Both the position numbers and the translations under genes were made by a program. DNA of 64,000 nt from Parapedobacter lycopersici (GTDB lineage Bacteria; Bacteroidota; Bacteroidia; Sphingobacteriales; Sphingobacteriaceae): contig NZ_JAMSLW010000003.1 of NCBI RefSeq assembly GCF_024643285.1, positions 310,001-374,000 on the forward strand, given 5' to 3'. Shown here one piece after another: positions 26,928-35,468 of this stretch. The first letter of the stretch is position 1; each line of letters starts with the position of its first letter. Under the pieces are notes generated by a model. That model worked only from the letters and a program-made list of their open reading frames with translations, ran no database searches and was not told where the DNA came from.

Positions 26928-27767
26928 ATGATGAAGTTCCTTTTCCTTCCGCTGCTGTTTCTATTACCCGGCCTGGGTGCCTCCGCGCAATTTGCAGGCT
27001 ACTACATCGCACCGGCGAAAACTGATGGCCAGCCCGAGGTACGGCTGGTGATCGAGGAGGTTGGGCGTTATCACCTGTTTGCCAATGAGCGGTATTATCA
27101 GGGCAAGTGGCACTCCCTTGACAAGCAAAAGGCCGAATTAGTGATTGATAACCCGGATGCTGTTGAACTCTATGTATCCACCGGTAACGAAAACGGCGGG
27201 CAGATCCTGTTCACCGGATTTGGCGACCAGCAGGCCTTTTTCCAGCTGGGCAGCACCGGCTCATTCCGGCCCATTTTTAAGGAAGAACCAACATGTCCGT
27301 ACAGCAATACCCAGCAGCTCGGCGTCTACCGGTCAGATTTCGATGAGGTAACCGTAGCGATAAACCGTCCGGCCGATCAGGGAGATTCTCTCACCACGCT
27401 GTATACCTATCAGATCCCGAAAGAATACGATGAGCTTTATGTTGATGTCAATTCAATTGCTACCTATGCAGGCAAAAAGCTAACCCTTGAACAGCAGGAC
27501 AATCAATACGTCGTAGAAGGCATATCATTCGAAAAACAGCCTGATTCAACCCCGATACTGAAGGTGCTGGTTGAGCAGTTGCGGTTATTGCACAATGTGC
27601 AGGTCGATCATTTCAAGATGGTACACTACCTCCAGTCAGACCGCATTAAGCGGATAACGCCGCGCATCTCGCGCCGGGTGATCCGTACCAGTGATGTCCC
27701 TATTTTCAGTATCGAGTGCCCGGACGTAAACGATTTCCCGGTGGAAGCACCTATGCCGCCGAGGTAA
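26928..27767 (+). CDS. Exported hypothetical protein
   Basis: A 279-residue protein with a signal peptide ending GASAQ. The mature part is beta-rich at the N-terminus (FAGYYIAPAKTDGQPEVRLV). No family recognised. It follows the previous exported protein by 55 bp and may be in the same operon. Confidence 0.6.
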   Translation: MMKFLFLPLLFLLPGLGASAQFAGYYIAPAKTDGQPEVRLVIEEVGRYHLFANERYYQGKWHSLDKQKAELVIDNPDAVELYVSTGNENGGQILFTGFGDQQAFFQLGSTGSFRPIFKEEPTCPYSNTQQLGVYRSDFDEVTVAINRPADQGDSLTTLYTYQIPKEYDELYVDVNSIATYAGKKLTLEQQDNQYVVEGISFEKQPDSTPILKVLVEQLRLLHNVQVDHFKMVHYLQSDRIKRITPRISRRVIRTSDVPIFSIECPDVNDFPVEAPMPPR

Positions 27768-27793
27768 TTGTACGCCAACATTACGCCAAACCC

Positions 27794-28198
27794 TTATGAC
27801 AACGCTTTTTTAATCCGTTCAATTTTCCAATGCCGGTCAAGCACGTATGTGCTGTCTGTTTTTTCCAGATGCTCATAAATAGTCAAGCATTGTGCATACA
27901 GTTTTTTGTGATCGCCAGGGTTGTTATCCGCAATGAATAAAAGTATGTCAGCAAGTTTATCTAAACTTTCATTGGTTAGCCCCTGCTGTGTTTTGAGTGT
28001 GTCTATCAAGTTGTCGGAGGGAATGTCAGCCAGTTTCTGGATGTCAAGGCCCAACCCGTTTTCAAGCGCTTGGTTTATGGTTTCAATCCCATCGTTCAGT
28101 TGGCCCTTATCTTTCCGTCCGAGTAAGTCGGAAAACAACCTGGCCAATACAAGTCCAAGCTGGTCAATTTGTTTTTTCAAGTAGTCTTCTTGTGCCAT
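27794..28198 (-). CDS. DUF6483-like hypothetical protein
   Basis: A 134-residue, mostly helical cytoplasmic protein starting MAQEDYLKKQIDQLG. The N-terminal DQLGLVLARLFSDLLG and the pattern of short helices resemble DUF6483. The ATG at 28198 is chosen over a TTG six bases upstream. Function unknown. Confidence 0.6.
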   Translation of the reverse strand: MAQEDYLKKQIDQLGLVLARLFSDLLGRKDKGQLNDGIETINQALENGLGLDIQKLADIPSDNLIDTLKTQQGLTNESLDKLADILLFIADNNPGDHKKLYAQCLTIYEHLEKTDSTYVLDRHWKIERIKKALS

Positions 28199-28302
28199 AC
28201 TCAATAAATATACGCAATAATCTCACGGTAGAATAATGCCGATCCCAATACCCCTTTATTTGTTAATTAATGTAAAGAAAGTTAAAATTGTTAAATGTCT
28301 GA

Positions 28303-28330
28303 TTGTCTGTAATTTGGTTGGTTAAGTTTG
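28303..28330 (+). promoter_or_regulatory. Promoter TTG-N17-TAAGTTTG for the barrel gene (copy A)
   Basis: TTG at 28303-28305 and TAAGTTTG at 28323-28330. In the duplicated copy at about 31.2 kb the -7 box has changed to TGAGTTTG, losing the conserved A of the TA step. Confidence 0.6.
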
Positions 28331-28347
28331 CGGCATACAATTACGTT

Positions 28348-28917
28348 ATGCACAAACATCAACTTTTCATTGTGGCCGTTCTAGTAGCTATTACGGTCAC
28401 AGCAAACGCGCAAACCGTTCCTTCGCCACAACAGAAGCATTACCTTGATCTGGGTGCCCTTGCCGGCTACAACCCGCACACCAAGGGAATCGTATACGGC
28501 GGTGGGCTCAACTATGAATACCGGCCGGTGAAGCAATGGGGTTTTACCGCCGGATTTAATTACGACTTCACCAAGACCGATCAATCCGGTATATGGACAA
28601 CCGGCGCTCCCGGGGTTACCAGCACAAAAGCCGATTATTGGGGGCTGGGGATGTATTCTGCAAGTGTAGGAGCAAGGCGTTACATCGGCCGTTTCTTTGT
28701 CGGCGCTTCATTTGGTCTGGCCTATGAAAGAAGCTGGGCAAAAATGGACGATGGCGTCCGTACCGCCGTTACCGATCGTTATGGATTCCATCAACATTAT
28801 TATGTGGGTTACCAGATCCCGCTGGGGAACAACCAATATTTAGAGATTATCGGCGGAGCCTTCGGTGCCGGGCCGCTGAAAGTAGGCGGGGGGCTGCGCT
28901 ACAAATTTGGTCTGTAG
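28348..28917 (+). CDS. Outer-membrane beta-barrel-like protein (intact copy A)
   Basis: A 189-residue protein with a signal peptide ending ANAQ. Alternating Gly/aromatic strands and a terminal GGLRYKFGL suggest a small outer-membrane barrel. Nothing more specific is recognised. Its 5' two-thirds reappear as a pseudogene at 31208-31487, and a palindromic element follows its stop by 24 bp. Confidence 0.75.
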   Translation: MHKHQLFIVAVLVAITVTANAQTVPSPQQKHYLDLGALAGYNPHTKGIVYGGGLNYEYRPVKQWGFTAGFNYDFTKTDQSGIWTTGAPGVTSTKADYWGLGMYSASVGARRYIGRFFVGASFGLAYERSWAKMDDGVRTAVTDRYGFHQHYYVGYQIPLGNNQYLEIIGGAFGAGPLKVGGGLRYKFGL

Positions 28918-28941
28918 CCGGTATCCGGTATAAGGATGTTA

Positions 28942-28976
28942 AATCCCGGCTATTCTGATTCGGAATAGCCGGGATT
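28942..28976. repeat. Dispersed palindrome, copy 1 (14-bp perfect arms)
   Basis: AATCCCGGCTATTC (28942-28955) and GAATAGCCGGGATT (28963-28976) flank a 7-nt loop. Diverged copies lie at 31461-31492 and 46157-46187. It follows the barrel gene and directly abuts a truncated DUF6624 fragment, so it may be both a terminator-like hairpin and a breakpoint. Confidence 0.75.
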
Positions 28977-29052
28977 CACTGGAAATCAGTAAAATGGCGA
29001 GAACCGGTAAAACCATCCTTTTCAGCCAAACAGCCATTACACTTGCTATCAT
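28977..29052 (-). pseudogene. 5' fragment of a DUF6624-type lipoprotein gene
   Basis: On the minus strand from ATG 29052 the reading is MIASVMAVWLKRMVLPVLAI and onward for about 25 codons. It matches the start of the intact gene at 30399-31079 (MIASVMVFCLKRMAMPGLLI). The similarity stops at the palindrome, so this is the broken end of a paralogue. Confidence 0.7.
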
Positions 29053-29215
29053 CAACGTATATATAGCCAAATTTTGTTTCGGAAATTTGCAAACTGCGGA
29101 TGCCGGAGGGCAACCACGAACCTGCTAACGCTTCAAAACGCCATGCAGCTGCCGCACCTTGCCCACGGGTACACGGTCAGCAGTAAACGCGAGCTGTACT
29201 TCCCCGGAATATTCC

Positions 29216-29223
29216 TATTTTTG
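29216..29223 (+). promoter_or_regulatory. Promoter -7 box (TATTTTTG) for the SDR gene
   Basis: A perfect TAnnTTTG match 25 bp before the ATG at 29249. Confidence 0.5.
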
Positions 29224-29248
29224 AACGAATCAACGAATACAAACAAAG

Positions 29249-29965
29249 ATGAGTAGTTTAAAAGGAAAAAAGGCGATCATAACAGGCGGGGGCCGTGGCT
29301 TAGGGAAAGCCATTGCATTGGCTTTTGCCGCTGAAGGTGTAAATGTCGGTATTACCGGACAACATGAGGAAAACCTGCAAACGGCGATGTCCGAGCTTCG
29401 CGGGCATGGTGTGGAGGCGAGCTATGCGGCATTTAATGTGGCAAATGAGGCCGAAGTGAACAGCGGCATCAAGCAGCTGGCCGACGCATTGGGCGGTGTA
29501 GATATTTTAATCAATAATGCCGGCGTTGCGCAATTTGGTACTGTGATGGAGCTGTCCCCGGCAGATTTTAAGAAAGTTTTTGATACCAACCTCTACGGCG
29601 TTTACTATGTTGCCAGAGCCGTGTATCCATACCTGAAAGCATCCGGACAGGGAGATGTGGTGAATGTGGCTTCTACCGCCGGACTGAAAGCGGGGGCTGG
29701 CATGTCTGCCTATGCCGCATCCAAAGCCGCGGTGATCTCCCTTTCACAGTCGATGATGGCCGAATGGCGTAAAGATGATATCCGTGTCATTACCCTGACC
29801 CCGAGCACCATCGCTACCGATATGAGCAAGCAGTTGAACTTAACCGATGGCAATCTCGAGAAAGTGCTGCAGCCCGAAGATTTTGCGCAGTGGGTATTGG
29901 ATATCCTGAAGATGAATCGCCGTGCACTGATTGCCAATGGGTCCATTTTCAGTACAAACCCGTAG
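29249..29965 (+). CDS. SDR family 3-ketoacyl-ACP reductase-like protein
   Basis: A 238-residue protein with TGGGRGLG (cofactor), INNAGVAQFG, a catalytic Ser in NVASTAGLKAG and Tyr-x3-Lys in SAYAASKAAV. This is the FabG-like subgroup, often annotated as 3-ketoacyl-ACP reductase. The true substrate is uncertain because such enzymes outnumber fatty-acid genes and no fab gene is nearby. Confidence 0.9.
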   Translation: MSSLKGKKAIITGGGRGLGKAIALAFAAEGVNVGITGQHEENLQTAMSELRGHGVEASYAAFNVANEAEVNSGIKQLADALGGVDILINNAGVAQFGTVMELSPADFKKVFDTNLYGVYYVARAVYPYLKASGQGDVVNVASTAGLKAGAGMSAYAASKAAVISLSQSMMAEWRKDDIRVITLTPSTIATDMSKQLNLTDGNLEKVLQPEDFAQWVLDILKMNRRALIANGSIFSTNP

Positions 29966-30049
29966 ATTGGCTTTGCCGGCATAAGAAACCAGGGCCCGTT
30001 ATGCTGATGCCGGACAACACTAAAAGACTTATCGCTATAAAAAGCAACC

Positions 30050-30334
30050 ATGGAAATACTATTGAAAGAGAACGATGCCAAGGGCGCTGCCATCGCGCAG
30101 GAAAATGGTGAACGTGCAGGGATGATGAGCTATTCCATCGCCGGAACGGCCTTGATTATCATAGACCATACCGAAGTTGAGCCGGCGTATAATGGTAAAG
30201 GGGTGGGCAAGCAAATGCTATACAAAATCGTGGAAATGGCCAGGGCGAAAAACATCAAGATTATGCCGTTATGTCCGTTTGCGGCAAGCCTATTCAAAAA
30301 ACTCGAAGATATTCAGGATGTTTTAAAAACATAA
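30050..30334 (+). CDS. Small GNAT-family N-acetyltransferase (YjdJ type)
   Basis: A 94-residue protein with VEPAYNGKGVGKQMLYKIVE, which includes the acetyl-CoA loop (Q/R-x-x-G-x-G/A), and the IKIMPLCPFAASLFKK end of the short YjdJ-like group. Substrate unknown. Starts 84 bp after the SDR stop. Confidence 0.86.
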   Translation: MEILLKENDAKGAAIAQENGERAGMMSYSIAGTALIIIDHTEVEPAYNGKGVGKQMLYKIVEMARAKNIKIMPLCPFAASLFKKLEDIQDVLKT

Positions 30335-30398
30335 ACTACCGCCGTCAACTAAGTACCTTCAATTCCAGTTAACAAAGCAAACAAGTCCGTTGGTAAAA

Positions 30399-31079
30399 TC
30401 AGTCTTTGACTGCTTTGGGCAATTCCTGCTTTGGATTGTACCGGACACCCAGTCGTTCCGCGTTTTCCTCTACCGTTAGGTCGAAGCCTTTCTCCCTGCG
30501 CAATTGATTGACCCGTTCCGGGTCTTTGATCGGCCAAACGAAGCCACCGCCTGTCGTATCGCCCGAAGCCTGTGTGCCGTAGATCTGCTTTTTGCCCTCA
30601 TACATCAGCAGCCTATCTTCCATCATGGCTGCATGGGTGGCTTTTGCTTCGTTTTGTTTGACCTGTTTTTTTAAATGGGGGAGATGTTCCCGGATCAGTT
30701 CCTCCCCACCATGCTGCACAACCAGAAAAATCGCATCGGAGGCCTTTTCGCCCACCTTAGTCTGTGGAAGCCAACCATAGGCCGACAGGATCGTTTTGAC
30801 TTTCATTTGATTTACTGAATCAATTTGCGCCATGCCGCTGAATAACTTTCCCACATCTCCACCCCAGGAAGCTATGAGCTCTTGCCTGATCGCTTGATCT
30901 GCATCGTACACCGCTTCAAGTACAAGCCTTAGTGAATCGTAAGGCACTGAATCCGTTGCCATGTTTTGCCCTCCTGTATCATCGCTGAGCGTACTGCAGC
31001 TGGTTTGGGCAATCAATAAAATCAGGAGACCCGGCATAGCCATCCTTTTTAGACAAAAGACCATTACGCTTGCTATCAT
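30399..31079 (-). CDS. DUF6624-like lipoprotein
   Basis: A 226-residue protein from ATG 31079. Signal peptide with lipobox-like end AQTSC. The body has AYGWLPQTKVGEKASDAIFL and a C-terminal YGTQASGDTTGGGFVWPIKD with RVNQLRREKGF, the DUF6624 pattern. Function unknown. A truncated paralogue lies at 28977-29052. Confidence 0.75.
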   Translation of the reverse strand: MIASVMVFCLKRMAMPGLLILLIAQTSCSTLSDDTGGQNMATDSVPYDSLRLVLEAVYDADQAIRQELIASWGGDVGKLFSGMAQIDSVNQMKVKTILSAYGWLPQTKVGEKASDAIFLVVQHGGEELIREHLPHLKKQVKQNEAKATHAAMMEDRLLMYEGKKQIYGTQASGDTTGGGFVWPIKDPERVNQLRREKGFDLTVEENAERLGVRYNPKQELPKAVKD

Positions 31080-31116
31080 TGAGGTAAATATAACCAATCT
31101 TGTTCGATCAGATGAC

Positions 31117-31451
31117 TATTTGTTAATTAATGTAAAGAAAGTTAAAATTGTTAAATGTCTGATTGTCTGTAGTTTGGTTGGTTGAGTTTGCGACATACAA
31201 TTACATTGTGCACAAACATCAACTTTTCATTGTGGCCGTTCTAGTAGCTATTACGGCCACAGCAAATGCAAACCGACCCATCGCCACAACAGAAGCATTA
31301 CCTTGATCTGGGTGCCCTTGCCGGCTATAACCCGAACACCAAGGGAATTGTATACGGCGGCGGACTGAACTATGAATACCGACCCGTAAAGCAATGGGGT
31401 TTAACCGCCGGATTTAATTATGACTTCACCAAAACCGATCAATCCGGTATA
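31117..31451 (+). repeat. Duplicated segment of 28257-28593 (offset about 2860 bp)
   Basis: Almost every base matches 28257-28593, covering promoter and the first part of the barrel gene. Differences include a 2-bp deletion (GCGCAAACC to GCAAACC context near 31268) and a promoter change in the -7 box. It ends at a TCCGGTATA 9-mer that also occurs at 28585 and 28924 in copy A. Confidence 0.85.
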
Positions 31452-31487
31452 AGGAAGTTAAATCCAGGCTATTCTGGTCCGGAATAG
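31208..31487 (+). pseudogene. Truncated, frameshifted barrel gene (copy B)
   Basis: The start codon is GTG instead of ATG, a 2-bp deletion in the signal-peptide end shifts the frame, and a 339-bp internal deletion (113 codons) has removed the rest. The deletion endpoints are the two TCCGGTATA 9-mers of copy A, the pattern expected from short-homology recombination. The remaining frame reads QQKHYLDLGALAGYNPNTKG as in copy A. Confidence 0.85.
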
Positions 31488-31492
31488 TCGGG
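31461..31492. repeat. Dispersed palindrome, copy 2 (degenerate)
   Basis: AATCCAGGCTATTC and GGAATAGTCGGG match the copy at 28942-28976 with several changes that weaken the pairing. It follows the barrel pseudogene at the same distance as in copy A. Confidence 0.7.
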
Positions 31493-31617
31493 AGCTATTA
31501 TCCGTGTTGTTTTCATCAGCTACCTGTTTTATCCTTACCGTCATTCTTTTCAGCTTTTCCCCCAGTGCCTGCCTAATTTGTTGTTAACCTAACCGATTCA
31601 GCAATATTAATCTGCAT

Positions 31618-31722
31618 TCACAGCAAGTAAAAACCCCCTTCCAGCATTTCCACACTTTTCGATGCTTTTTCGAAATGAGGCGGAAAGCTCCAGCCCCTGC
31701 CTATAAAGGGTATTTTCTCCAT
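31618..31722 (-). pseudogene. Truncated GPW/gp25 baseplate gene start
   Basis: A 34-codon ORF from ATG 31722 begins MEKIPFIGRGWSFPPHFEKA and reads KSVEMLEGG before breaking into an unrelated end and a stop. The GxGWSFPP-x-F and VxMxxG motifs start gp25-like (Afp9) baseplate proteins, which are normally about 140 residues. The rest of the gene is gone. It follows the PAAR gene by 3 bp on the same strand, in the right neighbourhood. Confidence 0.7.
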
Positions 31723-31725
31723 GCT

Positions 31726-32016
31726 TTATCCTCCGATAATTACAGTCGGCAGCCCGATCACTATGGTGCCGCCATGCGCGGTACTGTCGCCCAGTCGGGC
31801 CGCGGGTTTTCCGCTGATCATCACTGTGGATGATCCTTTGATAATGGTATCCGGCGGACCTGTGCAGGTGCATAGATCGCCTAAGCAGGCGGCCGGCTGA
31901 CCGCCGATTAATACCGTTGGCGCTCCGGGTGGCATCACCGGACCGCCGACATGGGGGGTAGGCCCCGTGAACATCGGGCATACATGCATATCTCCGATTC
32001 TTGCTGCTGGCGGCAT
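31726..32016 (-). CDS. PAAR-domain tip protein
   Basis: A 96-residue protein with two PAAR halves: MPPAARIGDMHVCPMFTG, then PTVLIGGQPAACLGDLCTC and KPAARLGDSTAHGG. PAAR proteins cap the spike of contractile injection systems and can carry effectors. It lies 1 bp after the spike gene, so it is part of that operon. Confidence 0.88.
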   Translation of the reverse strand: MPPAARIGDMHVCPMFTGPTPHVGGPVMPPGAPTVLIGGQPAACLGDLCTCTGPPDTIIKGSSTVMISGKPAARLGDSTAHGGTIVIGLPTVIIGG

Positions 32017-32017
32017 A

Positions 32018-33763
32018 TCAGTTAATTTGTACGATTGAACCTTTAATTGTTGTCGTTCCGCTGGACTTAGCTTCGAGGCTTGCCGAGCCTTCTGCCGTAA
32101 ATCCCGTGTTGGCTTTCATATTCACATTCATTCCTTCGGCTTCAAAATCCTTTTGCGCTTTCAGGGTGATTTTTCCTTGTGTTTCAATGGTAATGCCGTT
32201 GCTGTCCATGGTGATGGCGTTGTTATGGTCGTCTTCCAGTTTGATCAGGTCGGCATCTTCGTCCATCGTGATTTTTTTTCCAGCCGGGGTTTCAATAATC
32301 AACGATTTTTTATTGTCGTTAAAGATCACCTTCATCTTGCTCCGTGTGACGATCCCTTTTTCATGATTTTCATCCGATGCCTGCAGTGGGGCAGGTTTGG
32401 CGCTGCTGTTGAGCATGCCCAGCACCACCGGTTGGCGTGGGTCATCGTTCAGAAAACCGACGATCACCTCGTCGCCAACTTCCGGGAGGAAAAAGCTTCC
32501 CCTTTCGTCTCCGGCATCGAGCGTGGCCACGCGGGCCCAGATTCCCTGTTCATCAGGGTTGATGATCGGCAGGCGCACCAATATCCTGCATTCACTGTCC
32601 GGATCGCTTTCCAACTGCGATACCAGCCCAATCTGCAAGCCGGAAACAGCCGGAATCAATGCCGAAGCGGGCCTGATGCTGGTCTCAAATTTCTCGGTAA
32701 ACCAATCAGGTTCCAGCCCCAGCTGCGCATCGAGCTGCCAGTTCCCGGCAATGATGGTATGCTGTATGCCACTTACAAAAGCTTTCCCATTAAAACGGTC
32801 GCTCAGGCTGTTCAGCTCGACCAGCATGCCCGGCTTAAGCGTATGCACGCCCTTGAACCGCACCCGGCCGCGAACCTTACTCAACACCTGTTTCAGCTTT
32901 AAGGTATCGGCCCAAGCCTTCAGTTCCTGTTGCGGAATATTGCCTCCATGATTCAGGTTGATGTCGTCGGAAAATACATTGGCCAAATCGCTCACCGTCA
33001 GGTTCCCGTTAAGTTCCGAAGGCGCCTGTGCTTCAGCTTCGTCTATGGCCTGGTCGGCCGGTGTCCACGATCGACTTTTGATTTCTGGGTGCTGATTACG
33101 TGCATCGATTTCGGCATCCAGCTCCAGTATAGTCGCGCCGAAAGTCAGCGGCAGGGCAGTACCCTGCGAAAGGTCAGGCTTTTTGACAACCAGGGTTCCA
33201 TCGTCCGTATATACCAGTTTACCATTCACTTCGGCTCGGTTGACGATGAAATCCCAGTCAGAAGCCTCATACTGGATCAGGTTTTTGTGCGAAGTATCGG
33301 TTGTTTCAATATCCGTGTTCAGGCCGCTGTAATCGCGGGCTATCTCGCTGATCGCATCGCTGTCTTTCGTATTGTCAGGAAAATACTTGCTCCGGCGAGA
33401 CAAGGTCATGGCGATGGCTTTATCCCGGCATTCGACAACCAGTTTAGATGTGCCAGTTCTGATCTTAATGGCATGTTTAATGATTATTCCCTTAAACAAG
33501 GTATACGTGTCTGATTCGTATCCGCAGGCAATTTCAATTTCCTTGCCGGGAATAAACAGGTTTTCGTTGCTGGCTTTGAACTGCTCACCGGCAGCATCGC
33601 CGTCAATGAAGATCACCCGCGCTGAGGAGATGCGGTTAACCGCCTTTTCCACCACAATGCTCTCGATATTAAACGTACGTGCAATCTCCGCTCCGTCAAT
33701 TTTAATAAGGGGAGTAACAACAGTACTGGGGCGCGTGGTTTCTATGATCCGGCTGTCTGGCAT
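32018..33763 (-). CDS. VgrG/gpV-like spike protein of a contractile injection system (Afp8-like)
   Basis: A 581-residue protein. The N-terminal gp27-like hub covers about residues 1-370. The gp5-like OB fold follows at about 380-480 (EVGDEVIVGFLNDDPRQPVV is diagnostic). The C-terminus is a repetitive beta-helix of GKITLKAQKDFEAEG type. The size and architecture match eCIS and Bacteroidota spike proteins rather than phage ones. It begins 3 bp after the LysM-like ORF. Confidence 0.87.
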   Translation of the reverse strand: MPDSRIIETTRPSTVVTPLIKIDGAEIARTFNIESIVVEKAVNRISSARVIFIDGDAAGEQFKASNENLFIPGKEIEIACGYESDTYTLFKGIIIKHAIKIRTGTSKLVVECRDKAIAMTLSRRSKYFPDNTKDSDAISEIARDYSGLNTDIETTDTSHKNLIQYEASDWDFIVNRAEVNGKLVYTDDGTLVVKKPDLSQGTALPLTFGATILELDAEIDARNQHPEIKSRSWTPADQAIDEAEAQAPSELNGNLTVSDLANVFSDDINLNHGGNIPQQELKAWADTLKLKQVLSKVRGRVRFKGVHTLKPGMLVELNSLSDRFNGKAFVSGIQHTIIAGNWQLDAQLGLEPDWFTEKFETSIRPASALIPAVSGLQIGLVSQLESDPDSECRILVRLPIINPDEQGIWARVATLDAGDERGSFFLPEVGDEVIVGFLNDDPRQPVVLGMLNSSAKPAPLQASDENHEKGIVTRSKMKVIFNDNKKSLIIETPAGKKITMDEDADLIKLEDDHNNAITMDSNGITIETQGKITLKAQKDFEAEGMNVNMKANTGFTAEGSASLEAKSSGTTTIKGSIVQIN

Positions 33764-33765
33764 CT

Positions 33766-33987
33766 TTATTTGGCTAAGGGTGGAAACTTGATCTTTGTTC
33801 GTTTAGCGAGGTAGCGAAAGTTTTGGAGCTTATTTACTTTCGCCACTTCGATGTAATATTTCGAGTCGCCATAGATTTGGTAGCAGAGCAGCGGCAGGGT
33901 ATCGCCCTCGTTAACCACACGCACGTGGGTCAGATCGGGCGAGCTGGCATTTTCCTGGACATAAACGCCCGGTGTTTTATAGGCCAT
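33766..33987 (-). pseudogene. Chimeric LysM protein: sheath N-terminus fused to Afp7-like C-terminus
   Basis: A 73-codon ORF. The first ten residues, MAYKTPGVYV, match the start of the sheath protein at 35447. The remainder (ENASSPDLTHVRVV, then GDTLPLLCYQIYGDSKYYIE) is the C-terminal LysM part of the injection-system protein that is normally about 220 residues long. The codons differ from the sheath gene's, so the donor was a diverged sheath paralogue. The simplest reading is a deletion that joined a second sheath gene's start to the LysM gene's end. It may be translated. Confidence 0.7.
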
Positions 33988-33998
33988 GATCTTGGTTA

Positions 33999-35447
33999 TT
34001 AAGGAGTTTGAACCATTTTGTGACTAAAGCGCAGAATAATGAATTCAGCAGGCCGTACCACGGCCATTCCGATTTCGACAATCAGGCGCCCTTCAAGAAT
34101 ATCCAGCGCGGTCATGGTTTCGCCGAGCCCGACTTTGACAAAAAAGGCTTCTTCCGGTTTGGCGCCCTGTAAGGCACCAGCCCGCCATTGCAGCGTCAGG
34201 AAATTTTCGATCATGCCGCGCACTTTCGACCAGGTATTGCCATCGTTCGGCTCGAAAACAAAGGGTTCCGTTGATTTTTTTACCGACTCTTCCACCATAT
34301 TAAAGAACCGCCTGACCGAGATATAACGCCATTCATTATCATTCCCGGCCAGCGTACGTGCACCCCAGACCAAAATACCCTTTCCGCTGAAAGCGCGGAT
34401 GGCATTTACCGATTTTCCGGTGCTGGTTACGTTCATATCGGTCTGATCTTCGTCATCAATTTTCACCATCGGCTCTTTCACCAGGTTCAGACTCACATTG
34501 GCCGGAGCCTTCCACACGCCGCGGGTATTGTCTACATAGGCATAAATGCCCGCTACAGCCGGTGATGGAGGTGCAATAATGGTAAACTTACTAATCTCCT
34601 TATGGATAACATTATAGAGATCACTGTTCACGTGGTAGATGGATGCGGTTGGGTTCTCATCGTCCCGGAGCACAGCATTGTTGGGAATTTCGGCCGCCGA
34701 AGCGCCTGTTCCCCTTACAACGGGCTGCAGTTTTTCATTGAGCGCATAGGGCAGTGTGGTTCTGAGCCACGGATAATAAGCCGCACCATAGCTGAGGTTA
34801 TTTACACCTATCTTTGTCCTGAAATCAGTCGCCAGGTCGGCAAACGACTTAATCCCCTTATCTGCGGCATCGATATAGAGATCAACCAGTACGACGCGGT
34901 CTTTCAGAAAGGCGGCCTGCGCAAGCCCCTTGGAGGTATAAAGTCCGTAATATTGATCGATGGTCAGTGTCAATGCGTCCGTCATCAGCAGCATGGTCGG
35001 TTCATCTTCCTTTTGCAGGGCGTCAAATGCTTTTTCAAAATCAGCCAACGCCGGATCAACCGCCGCACCTGTCTGTCCGCACGAGGCGATATAGCAAGGT
35101 CCACCTCCATTGGCATAAAACAATTGCAGGCTATAGTATAACCTGAATTTCAAGGCAGAAAACGGGTCTGTAATCGCTCCGTCGGTCACGAAACGGTTAC
35201 CCCTTTTATTGATCTTCAGGCCGGTTGCCCCCGCTGTGCTGAAAACGGTGTTTTCGGCAAACCCGAAAACCTCCTCGTACTCCTTCAGCGATTTGATCCG
35301 CGTCGGTTTGTAAAGTAGTGGTAAACCATTGTACGAAATATTTTGTGTATAGCCGATAAAGGCTGGGATTGCCGTTTCGACTTCTGCTACAGATGGTGGG
35401 AGACGTGGGGTTTCTTCTACATAGACACCGGGGGTTTTGTATGCCAT
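33999..35447 (-). CDS. Contractile tail sheath protein (Afp2/3-like)
   Basis: A 482-residue protein. It starts MAYKTPGVYVEETPRLPPSV and ends GRLIVEIGMAVVRPAEFIIL with RFSHKMVQ, both hallmarks of contractile sheaths of extracellular injection systems. Full length for the family. No tube gene (Afp1/5) lies beside it, which would be required for a working device. Confidence 0.88.
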   Translation of the reverse strand: MAYKTPGVYVEETPRLPPSVAEVETAIPAFIGYTQNISYNGLPLLYKPTRIKSLKEYEEVFGFAENTVFSTAGATGLKINKRGNRFVTDGAITDPFSALKFRLYYSLQLFYANGGGPCYIASCGQTGAAVDPALADFEKAFDALQKEDEPTMLLMTDALTLTIDQYYGLYTSKGLAQAAFLKDRVVLVDLYIDAADKGIKSFADLATDFRTKIGVNNLSYGAAYYPWLRTTLPYALNEKLQPVVRGTGASAAEIPNNAVLRDDENPTASIYHVNSDLYNVIHKEISKFTIIAPPSPAVAGIYAYVDNTRGVWKAPANVSLNLVKEPMVKIDDEDQTDMNVTSTGKSVNAIRAFSGKGILVWGARTLAGNDNEWRYISVRRFFNMVEESVKKSTEPFVFEPNDGNTWSKVRGMIENFLTLQWRAGALQGAKPEEAFFVKVGLGETMTALDILEGRLIVEIGMAVVRPAEFIILRFSHKMVQTP

Positions 35448-35468
35448 GATTTTTTTATTTACTATATT

